48,963 bases of DNA from an uncultured Granulosicoccaceae bacterium (GTDB taxonomy: Bacteria > Pseudomonadota > Gammaproteobacteria > Granulosicoccales > Granulosicoccaceae): assembly GCA_938003855.1 (NCBI GenBank), contig CALKXD010000210.1:1-48963 (forward strand), read 5' to 3'. Below are positions 42,328 to 48,963 of the stretch, piece by piece (positions within the stretch are counted from its first letter, which is position 1; each line of letters starts with the position of its first letter). The notes under the pieces were generated by a model. That model was not told the DNA's origin. It saw nothing but the letters and a program-made list of their open reading frames with translations, and made no database searches. A program made the translations under genes and the position numbers.

Positions 42328-44514
42328 TCAGGTCACCACGTGATTGACCACATTCAGCAGCAGCTTTGAGACGTTATTGTTGAAGCCGTTGTGCGGTAAC
42401 GATCCACAGAATGTGATTGACCCCACTGAGAATACGGCCCCGCCTGCGGGCGTCTCGAACCATACCATGTCGGCATGGATCAGCTCTTCAGCGGGGGCGC
42501 CGGGCAGGGTTGTGATGTGAGTCAGCATTTCCTCCGGCACCAGGATGAAGTCGTCGCCGTGTGCTTCCGAGCGTGCCAGTATGGTTGCGTGCTCGGGCGT
42601 TCCCAGGCGCGTGTCGGCGCGGTCAAGCTCAAAGCCCGCCGCGCCGCCCCCACAGAGACCAAAGTCACCGATGATGTCGTCATCAATGCCGTCAAATACC
42701 CAGGCTAGATCGTCTGTCACCGGCCGTCGTCGATAGTACGAACCATTGAACTGCCCTTGTGCCGAGAAACCCACGCCGCAGAGATCCTGCGGAGGTCGTC
42801 CGTTGCGTCGCCACAATCCGCCATAGCCACCGTCGAACGCCTGGTAGTACTCTCCGGGTTCAGCGGCCCAGGCTCTGATGCCGTCTTCGGCTCGACGGAT
42901 TTCGATTGCATTGGGATTTTCTTCGTGCAGTGCAATGCGCCAGTAAAACCCGTTGCCACCCAGATACATCAGATTGCCGCCTTGCTCGCGATAGTCTGTT
43001 ATCGCCTTTAATGATTCAGGTGTGTGGTATTCCGGGTGGCTGGTTGTCAGCAACGCCTGGTAGTGGTTGATGCAGGCTGCGCCTTCGTTATGTAGTTCGC
43101 GGTCTGTGATAATGTCGAAGTCAATGCTGTGATGGTGCAACCAGCTGATCAGGTGACTGTCGGCCTGGAAGTGACGCAGACCTGAGCACTCGGCCTGGCC
43201 AAACGTAATATACCCGGGCCTCAGGTTAAACAGCGGCCGCTCATGTGAGGCATGGCAAATACCGCTGCCATCGCTGTGGAAGTTATAAGTTGACTGGCCG
43301 TAGTCTGGATACTCAGCGGGGTTCCACGGATAGGCGTTCCGCTCTTTATTCAGGTTTTTCCAGTCCGGCTGCCAGTCGGGGCGGGCGTGATTGCCATAGA
43401 CGGCATAGGTGAAGGTGGGTATCAATACACACAGTTTACTGGTGGGTCGGTTAATCGGGGGGCAGACATAGAAGGGCATTGCATCTTCGTATTCCCCGGC
43501 ACTGATTCGCATCACGTAAATGCCGCTTTGCATATCTGCGGGGACAGTGAAGGAGAAGTCGGTTTGCCAGTCGAAGGCGACAATATCGTCTTCGTGAAAA
43601 TGAATTGCGGCGTATTGATCAGGGGCATGTCTCCAGCACATTTCACTGCCATCCCATGTTGAGCTGGTGACGGCGCGAGTCGGAAGATTTACCAGTGTTG
43701 CATGCGCTGCAGAGGTGCTGGTATCCAGTGCTGTGGTCGATGATATATTTTTACTGAAATCCCACCTGGCCAGTACCGTGTAGTCGTCGGTGTCTGTACA
43801 TTCACGCACCGATGGGCTGTCTATCTTTCCGTTAAAGTAATCGACCTGTGATACTACCCCGGCACTATCTGTCACTGATCGTGCAGCCAGGGTGCAGTGG
43901 GCGGGTGTGCGATAGGCAGCATCGAGAGCCCCGGTATCGAGTGTGTGCTGCGTACTGCTGACAAGCGTGTTGTCTTTTGAGCGTACCTCAATTGTGGCAG
44001 AGCGAATACTCCGGTCAACCGTTACCTGCACCGTGGCCCAGCGGCGTAGGGCAAGGCGATAGCCGCTGGATACAGTCACGTCGGCGATTTTCAGGGCGGC
44101 GCCGCCATCGGCGTCAATTATTATGGCAAGACCGGCAACGCCGAGGATGCACTGTTCGCGTTTTTTCGTCAGTGTCGGCAATACCGTGGCGGTCAGTTCG
44201 GTGACCGGTAAAGAGAGTTTTATAGCATTGCTTGTTGTGCCATAGGACCCTGGATGAAACGGCTGATGGCGGGCTGCGAACGGCTCGATGGCTATGTCGG
44301 TCTCACGCTCGATGATACCGGGCCCGGCAGGATTGGGATCAGCGCAGATTGACTGCAGCAGCCGGGCGTTGACTTCAGTCGCATCTGTCGTGCAGGAGAC
44401 TTTAAACGCGATTCTCTCACCAGGTCTGACAGACAGCCGGTCGCTGTAACCTGCCAGTGGCACTTCTTTTTTCTTTGTCTGCGATGTCGCTGTCGCGTCG
44501 AGTGGGTGATCCAT
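42328..44514 (-). CDS. N,N-dimethylformamidase large-subunit homologue
   Basis: 728 residues from the ATG at 44514 (a longer form from 44598 is possible), close to the size of known DMFase beta subunits. The N-terminal half has a beta-sandwich region and a concanavalin/LamG-like stretch (about 120-230). The C-terminal half matches the DMFase beta-subunit catalytic domain: LFNLRPGYITF, LISWLHHHSIDFDIITDREL, ALLTTSHPEYHTPESLKAI, GGNLMYLGGNGFYWRIALHE and LWRRNGRPPQDLCGVGFSAQ. Known enzymes hold one iron with Tyr and Glu ligands and split dimethylformamide into dimethylamine and formate, together with a small alpha subunit of about 15 kDa. No small-subunit gene is visible nearby, so the substrate may be another amide. 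Confidence 0.88.
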   Translation of the reverse strand: MDHPLDATATSQTKKKEVPLAGYSDRLSVRPGERIAFKVSCTTDATEVNARLLQSICADPNPAGPGIIERETDIAIEPFAARHQPFHPGSYGTTSNAIKLSLPVTELTATVLPTLTKKREQCILGVAGLAIIIDADGGAALKIADVTVSSGYRLALRRWATVQVTVDRSIRSATIEVRSKDNTLVSSTQHTLDTGALDAAYRTPAHCTLAARSVTDSAGVVSQVDYFNGKIDSPSVRECTDTDDYTVLARWDFSKNISSTTALDTSTSAAHATLVNLPTRAVTSSTWDGSEMCWRHAPDQYAAIHFHEDDIVAFDWQTDFSFTVPADMQSGIYVMRISAGEYEDAMPFYVCPPINRPTSKLCVLIPTFTYAVYGNHARPDWQPDWKNLNKERNAYPWNPAEYPDYGQSTYNFHSDGSGICHASHERPLFNLRPGYITFGQAECSGLRHFQADSHLISWLHHHSIDFDIITDRELHNEGAACINHYQALLTTSHPEYHTPESLKAITDYREQGGNLMYLGGNGFYWRIALHEENPNAIEIRRAEDGIRAWAAEPGEYYQAFDGGYGGLWRRNGRPPQDLCGVGFSAQGQFNGSYYRRRPVTDDLAWVFDGIDDDIIGDFGLCGGGAAGFELDRADTRLGTPEHATILARSEAHGDDFILVPEEMLTHITTLPGAPAEELIHADMVWFETPAGGAVFSVGSITFCGSLPHNGFNNNVSKLLLNVVNHVVT

Positions 44515-44745
44515 ACGGACTATTTGCCTGTCGTCGTCGAAGGGGTTGACTATATCATTTGAGTGGCGTTCTGACGCCAGCCGCCTTCGGTGCAACATAG
44601 CGACTGCAAGCAGGCGCTAGTCGGCTGGCGAATCCTTAAGGATGGGTTTGGCGTAAGATGACCAATTACGTAGCGACTTTTCGCGTGAAGATGGCATGAA
44701 ATATGTTCCTCCAAGCGGCGGTTAATATGCCTGATCGGAGAAGTT

Positions 44746-45996
44746 GTGATTTTGAAGGACAAGCGAGGCGTGGTTATTGTTCCAGAGCAGAGCGATGCTT
44801 CGCTGTTAGAACTCATAAGAGATGCGGGCCTCAGTGTCAGCACGTCCTTCGATGCGGCTGTCAGTGACTGTCTGTTTGCGCTGGTAGATCTGGCTGCAGA
44901 TCGCGAGCAAGCCATCAGTTTTATGCAGCAGCGCAATATCCATGCGCCGTCTTTGCCGATGCTGGTTCTGGTGAGTGGTGACTGCTCGATACAGATCCGC
45001 CTTGCCTGGCAGCATGGTGCCTGCGATGTTCTCGATGGTGGCGCTATGACACAACAGCGGTTTGACTTTGCGGTGGCCAGGGAGCGTAACCGCCCGGGGT
45101 TGATTCCGGATCAGTTCGCCAGTGTGGTACTTGATAATATTCCCAACATGATCTTCGTCAAGGACGCCGCCGGTAAGATACTCTATTGCAGTAAATCCTA
45201 CGCCGATCAGCACCATATCGATCGCAGTCGTTTGCTGGGCCACCTTACCGCTGAGTATAGTGGTGACTGGGATGAAGAAGCACGCTGGCGTGACGAAGGT
45301 ATAGATCTGATAAAGTCACCGGGTAAAATACTTGAGAAGGAGTATGGCTACCGTTTTACCGACTCTGCTGAGAAGACCTGTCACGTTGCGAGGCGAGCGC
45401 TGGAGTCAGATACCTGTCATATGTCAGCGGTCCTCGGTGTTGCCACGGATGTTACGCGCCTGCACAACCAGAAGATAAAAGTGGAGCGAGAGTCAAAAGT
45501 TGATCCTCTGACCGGTTTGTACAACCGGCGTTTCCTGAAGAGCCATATACTTGACCTGGCGCGGGAGTCGTCCGGCAGGACAACAAAATTTGCCCTGGTG
45601 CTGCTTGATCTTGACGGTTTTAAGGCAGTGAATGATACCCATGGCCACCTGATCGGTGATCGCTTGCTGTTCCTCGTTGCGATGCGTTTGCGCGGTGTGG
45701 TTAGGCAAAGAGATGTGGTTGGTCGTATCGGCGGGGATGAGTTTATGGTGGTGGTGAAGGAGGATACCAACAGGCTGCCTGTCAGCACCCTGGTACAACG
45801 CATCACTGACCGGCTGAAGATGCCGTTTTTTGTCAACGGGATGAAATTGTCCATCAGCTGCAGTGTCGGTGTGAGTCGTTACCCGGAGCAAGGCAGATGC
45901 TTTGAGCAGTTATACAAAAATTCTGATCAGGCCATGTACCGAGCCAAGCGCAACAAACATCAACCAGCTCAAAAAGCCGTAATGACGGCCGTCTGA
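44746..45996 (+). CDS. Diguanylate cyclase with PAS and receiver-like N-terminus
   Basis: 416 residues, GTG start with GGAG six bases upstream. Residues 1-110 look like a degenerate response-regulator domain (GVVIVPEQSDASLLELIRDA, SLPMLVLVSGDCS). A PAS domain covers about 120-240 (LDNIPNMIFVKDAAGKILYC). The GGDEF domain follows: DPLTGLYNRRFL, LVLLDLDGFKAVNDTHGHLI, and GRIGGDEF with intact GGDEF at 329-333. The product-inhibition I-site RQRD is at 320-323, five residues before it. It should make cyclic di-GMP from GTP and be inhibited by product. No membrane helix is seen. Confidence 0.93.
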   Translation: MILKDKRGVVIVPEQSDASLLELIRDAGLSVSTSFDAAVSDCLFALVDLAADREQAISFMQQRNIHAPSLPMLVLVSGDCSIQIRLAWQHGACDVLDGGAMTQQRFDFAVARERNRPGLIPDQFASVVLDNIPNMIFVKDAAGKILYCSKSYADQHHIDRSRLLGHLTAEYSGDWDEEARWRDEGIDLIKSPGKILEKEYGYRFTDSAEKTCHVARRALESDTCHMSAVLGVATDVTRLHNQKIKVERESKVDPLTGLYNRRFLKSHILDLARESSGRTTKFALVLLDLDGFKAVNDTHGHLIGDRLLFLVAMRLRGVVRQRDVVGRIGGDEFMVVVKEDTNRLPVSTLVQRITDRLKMPFFVNGMKLSISCSVGVSRYPEQGRCFEQLYKNSDQAMYRAKRNKHQPAQKAVMTAV

Positions 45997-46013
45997 TCAC
46001 TGCGCTGCAGTGG

Positions 46014-47456
46014 CTACATCAGCAGTAGCGACATCAGTGTCAGCGACACAATTCCCAGTAATGTGACCGGTAAAATTCGTCTCAGCAAGTCGGATTCGGC
46101 ACCCGGTGTGCCTGCGACCGTAGCGGCAAATACCAGCCGCCCGGGTGACGCCATGCTGCTATTGCTGCCAGCAGCATTCTGCGTCGCCGCGGTGATATCG
46201 ACGGGCAGGCCCACTTGTGCGGCTGCACTGGCTTGCAACGACATAAACAACGCATTCGAGGAGGCATTGCTGGCTGTTAAAAAACCGCCCAGGCCACCGA
46301 TGAATGGTACGGCAACGGCATAGTAAGGTCCGGCAGACTCTGCGATTGCAGTGGCGATCAAGCGGGTCATTCCGGCTTGCTTCATGAGCTCACCGAATAA
46401 CAGAAAGCCGCCTACAGCCAATGACGCCATCAGCCATTGTTTTGCCGAATTTGCGAGAATTGAGCGGGTCGATTTCCGGGCCGCCGGCTGCGTTGCCATG
46501 CCACTCAGTGCGGCGATGATCAGCCAGAAGCCGGGGTGATAAAAAACCGCTAAGTAGGATTCGCCCACGTACAGTGTCACTGCTTGCAGGGTATTGCTGA
46601 GCGGGGTGTAAAAGCGCGTGAGAAAAAGCGCACTCATCAGTACGATAAAGGGAACCAAGGCTTTGCCGAAACCGCTGCCGGACCTGGATTGTCGGCCGTT
46701 GAAATTGACCGCAAGCGCTGTGCAGACTATCAGTAAGCCGGCAACACAGCCTGCTAACTCGATACCGAGGGTAATCGATGCGAGCCACAGCAGGGTGCTC
46801 AACAAGGTGGCATAGGCGACGAGCCACAGGAGCTGTCGTATGTGCCCGGTCCATAGGCCGCTAACCAGCAAAGCGGTACCACCACACAGCAGCAGATACG
46901 GATAGCTGATAATCGCCGACACCTCGGCAAGTCGTACCTCCTCCACGCCTGACAGGTCGGAGCCCAGCACTGTGCCGACAGCAAGCGCACCCCATGGCAC
47001 AGCACATTGCCCTAGAAGTGCCAGCACGGCGGATTGCAGTGGTGTGTAGCCCAGCGCAATAAAAAGTGGTGCGACCACCACAATACCGACACCGAAGCCG
47101 GTCGCCGATTCAAAAAAAACGCTGACGCCAAAGACAATGGCAAACAGGCCGTGAAGCGGGTCGGTGATGTTGCCTGCAACCGTCTGTGCAATGGTATCGA
47201 GCGCACCGCCGACCTTCAGTACCTGGTACAGCAGCACACCGCCGAGTAGCACGTAGCTGACATTCATCGTGTTGTACAGGCCCGCTTCAATGGCACGGAT
47301 GAAGCCATCCGTCTGCAATTGGAACCCGGGCCACAGCACCACGATCAGCACCGTTAGCAGGAGCCCTGACAGCCCCGCTTTCAGGGCGGTTTGGCGCCAC
47401 AGCAATATGGCGAGTGTCGAGCCGACAATCGGCAGGCAGGCGACAAGTAGATTCAC
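46014..47456 (-). CDS. L-lactate-permease-family transporter
   Basis: 480 residues from a GTG at 47456, with about 12-14 helices. Family signatures are FESATGFGVGIVVVAPLF, LGQCAVPWGALAVGTVLG, GGLGGFLTASNASSNALF and TQNAAGSNSSMASPGRLVFA. Known relatives import L- and D-lactate or glycolate with protons (LldP/GlcA). It is somewhat shorter than LldP (about 550), so substrate range is uncertain. The start codon lacks a good ribosome site. It ends 17 bp from the convergent cyclase gene. Confidence 0.9.
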   Translation of the reverse strand: MNLLVACLPIVGSTLAILLWRQTALKAGLSGLLLTVLIVVLWPGFQLQTDGFIRAIEAGLYNTMNVSYVLLGGVLLYQVLKVGGALDTIAQTVAGNITDPLHGLFAIVFGVSVFFESATGFGVGIVVVAPLFIALGYTPLQSAVLALLGQCAVPWGALAVGTVLGSDLSGVEEVRLAEVSAIISYPYLLLCGGTALLVSGLWTGHIRQLLWLVAYATLLSTLLWLASITLGIELAGCVAGLLIVCTALAVNFNGRQSRSGSGFGKALVPFIVLMSALFLTRFYTPLSNTLQAVTLYVGESYLAVFYHPGFWLIIAALSGMATQPAARKSTRSILANSAKQWLMASLAVGGFLLFGELMKQAGMTRLIATAIAESAGPYYAVAVPFIGGLGGFLTASNASSNALFMSLQASAAAQVGLPVDITAATQNAAGSNSSMASPGRLVFAATVAGTPGAESDLLRRILPVTLLGIVSLTLMSLLLM

Positions 47457-47661
47457 CGTCGGGGGATCACCGGGTCGATGAGGCCGCTACTGTCCACCCG
47501 GGGGTAGTGCACATAGCTGCACTGCGGCGTACTACACGAAGAAGTCAGTCTGTTTATCCGGCTAGTGCGCACGAGCGGTCTATCTGGCGTTCCGAGTGGT
47601 AATTTTACCCGATAAATGTGGTATTCGCTTTCTTCAGTAGCATGGCAGTTTTGCGGATACT

Positions 47662-47747
47662 ACCGGTGTGGAATGGAACCACGTATTAAGGAAGGTCACT
47701 TCAGGGACGGTTGAAGGGGAAAGCAGGATGCTCTCCCCTTCTTTTTT
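47662..47747 (+). ncRNA. Candidate CsrA-sequestering small RNA (RsmX/Y/Z-like)
   Basis: An 80-90-base stretch with no open frame contains six GGA motifs (47670-47672, 47675-47677, 47690-47692, 47705-47707, 47718-47720, 47726-47728). Several fall in hairpin loops: GTGG-AATGGAA-CCAC (47668-47682), CTTCA-GGGACGGT-TGAAG (47699-47716, competing with the terminator) and AGC-AGGAT-GCT inside the terminator stem. It ends in an intrinsic terminator with six T. A possible promoter is TTCAGT (47633-47638), 17 bases, GATACT (47656-47661). A palindrome GGTAATTTTACC lies at 47598-47609, about 65 bases upstream of the expected start. GGA-in-loop hairpins are the hallmark of RNAs that titrate CsrA/RsmA. The identity is inferred from structure only. 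Confidence 0.55.
47713..47747 (+). terminator. Intrinsic terminator
   Basis: GAAGGGGA (47713-47720) pairs with TCCCCTTC (47734-47741), continues after one mismatch with AGC/GCT, and is followed by TTTTTT (47742-47747). The T-run is on the + side only. No rightward gene precedes it, so it most likely ends a small RNA. Confidence 0.88.
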
Positions 47748-47904
47748 GGTGCAACCTCTACCGCATTGGCGTGCTGCAGCGGCTGGCGGTTACCGGTCGA
47801 GCGGTTTTCACCATTGATGACGAGCGCTGTGCAGTGATTACCGTGAGTGTGTTGCGACAAGACGCCTCGACAACACCACCCTGACGTTTGATTCAGTGGA
47901 CTGG

Positions 47905-48867
47905 TTAGTTGGCCAGGCCGCGCAACTCCATATACATATTGGCATAGTTGGCACCGATTTCACGCAGGCCTTCAGCGGTGAAATGTACATTCACGTCATC
48001 GTAGGTTGGCAAGCCGGAACCGGCGACACAGGCAGTCCAGTAATCGGAGTCTCTGTTCAGTGCCATCAGTCGAGAGTTCACCGGTGACTGTGCGGTTTCG
48101 CCGCAGATAAACGGACGGTTGTAGTCAAACCAGCTTTCGTTTCTGAAGTTAGTGATCAGGGTCCAGAGCTTGTTACTGTAGTAGTCGTTGGCAACGTCTT
48201 CACCATGATAGTCGGTGTCGTTGGTGCCATTCTTTGACCAGTCTGTTTCACCCTGGTGCCACAAGATTCCGTCGTAGCTCGATTTGTGGGGCAGTTCATT
48301 CAGGGCTGCAACGGCCTTGTTGCGAACCTTGTTGTAAAAGTGCCCTTCATAGTCCCAGTGGCTGATACCCTCTCCCGGTGCGGTTACCAGTACTATTCCA
48401 ACCACGCGGTCGGACCGGCTGGTGGACAGCGTTTTGCCGAAGTGCATGCCGAAGTTGTTGTGCGGATCGCTGTCAGGGCTGGTGCGCGGGTGCCAGCCCA
48501 GATCCCAGATCTGATTGAGGCTGGCGCGTTGCCATCCCGCGTCTGTGTAGGCATAGAATCGATCAGTGGAGCTGTCGAGTTGTGGGTTGAATTCTGTCTG
48601 GGCACCGAGTGCATTCGATTGCCCTGTGATCAGAATCAGGTCGGTAATACCGCTCGGGCTGTCGATCAGTGGCTGCGGTGCGTCAGGAACGTCAGGCACC
48701 ACGGAATCGTTGGGAAGTGTAGGGTTGGTATCTTCGGTGGGCGGCACCGAAGTGATTTCGCGGGTATCCAGCGCAATCGAGCCGCCTTCGCTACCAGCGC
48801 CGCAGCCTGTAAGCAAAATGAGACATGTAAAGAGTATTGATGAGGTTGCAGGACTAAACCGTTTCAT
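47905..48867 (-). CDS. Lipoprotein carbohydrate esterase (SASA / sialate O-acetylesterase-like)
   Basis: 320 residues. The lipobox LTGC (Cys22) predicts an envelope lipoprotein, followed by a Pro/Ser/Thr/Asp-rich linker to about residue 75. The SGNH-type fold then shows LILITGQSNALGA with nucleophile Ser84, ILWHQGETDW (about 201-210) and a DDVNVHFTAEGLREIG ending with the catalytic Asp/His pair near 290-295. This matches the SASA esterase family, which deacetylates sugars of polysaccharides. A perfect LacI-family-type operator palindrome lies 45 bases upstream of the start, pointing to sugar-dependent control. Confidence 0.88.
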   Translation of the reverse strand: MKRFSPATSSILFTCLILLTGCGAGSEGGSIALDTREITSVPPTEDTNPTLPNDSVVPDVPDAPQPLIDSPSGITDLILITGQSNALGAQTEFNPQLDSSTDRFYAYTDAGWQRASLNQIWDLGWHPRTSPDSDPHNNFGMHFGKTLSTSRSDRVVGIVLVTAPGEGISHWDYEGHFYNKVRNKAVAALNELPHKSSYDGILWHQGETDWSKNGTNDTDYHGEDVANDYYSNKLWTLITNFRNESWFDYNRPFICGETAQSPVNSRLMALNRDSDYWTACVAGSGLPTYDDVNVHFTAEGLREIGANYANMYMELRGLAN

Positions 48868-48911
48868 TACCGCGTCCGATTAAATAAAGCAGACGGCAAT
48901 TGTCTCAAAAC

Positions 48912-48923
48912 TGAAACGTTTCA
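48912..48923. promoter_or_regulatory. LacI-family-type operator palindrome
   Basis: TGAAACGTTTCA is a perfect 12-bp palindrome with the central CG typical of LacI/GalR operators, 45 bases upstream of the esterase start. No LacI-type gene is in the window; the regulator may be encoded just beyond its right end. Confidence 0.6.
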
Positions 48924-48963
48924 TCTGTGAATCATTTCGGGAATGGCGAAAAAATGCCAGCTT

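Noticed and set aside
1-48963. CRISPR arrays, integrases, transposons or prophage
   Set aside because: No regularly spaced repeats, no recombinase or transposase frames and no phage structural genes were found on either strand.

Overview
The window looks like chromosomal DNA of a free-living, probably marine gammaproteobacterium. The evidence is YajD- and ArfB-type genes, several TRAP/TAXI uptake systems, a MocR regulator, a PQQ-associated gene pair, a non-pyrrolysine trimethylamine-methyltransferase homologue, tandem spondin-domain secreted proteins and moderately high GC. A Granulosicoccus-like relative is a guess. I see no rRNA, tRNA, CRISPR array, integrase or insertion sequence.

Layout. 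1-930 holds no intact gene, only a structured inverted repeat and a possible coding remnant. 1074-2604 has two tandem secreted spondin-domain proteins. 2.9-5.4 kb has small or accessory genes: an alpha/beta-barrel protein, a GNAT acetyltransferase and a PQ-loop-like membrane protein.

6.1-14.1 kb is the most unusual block. A rightward pair encodes a membrane Ser/Thr kinase with a C-terminal DUF4384-like domain and an FGE-fold protein lacking the FGE cysteines. Facing it is a leftward set: a MotA/TolQ/ExbB-type channel protein, a zinc-ribbon membrane protein overlapping it by one base, an orphan TAXI binding protein, and a vWA protein whose only membrane helix resembles the MotB stator helix, including the key Asp. 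I read this as a candidate ion-driven envelope complex in which vWA replaces the usual MotB peptidoglycan-binding domain, possibly linked to kinase signalling.

14.3-24.4 kb carries housekeeping and catabolic genes: arfB, a DUF695 protein, a HAD phosphatase, yajD, an EamA transporter, an MttB-family methyltransferase, a PQQ-associated binding protein and beta-propeller without their usual ABC transporter, and paaK with a 3-hydroxyisobutyrate/threonate-type dehydrogenase. 24.8-30.9 kb has a LuxR-type regulator, a MocR regulator facing a molybdopterin oxidoreductase across a perfect 15-bp inverted repeat, and an EamA exporter.

30.9-44.5 kb looks like a scavenging island for nitrogenous organic compounds. 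A leftward series contains a 42-residue membrane protein, DctP, TAXI protein, fused TRAP permease, Ser/Thr dehydratase, N-formylglutamate amidohydrolase family protein, gamma-glutamyl-amide-synthetase-like protein and iron alcohol dehydrogenase. A divergent DctQM fusion presumably partners DctP, and an N,N-dimethylformamidase large-subunit homologue follows. The end has a diguanylate cyclase, a lactate-permease-family transporter, a candidate CsrA-sequestering small RNA with its own terminator (about 47662-47747), and a lipoprotein carbohydrate esterase preceded by a perfect LacI-family-type operator palindrome.
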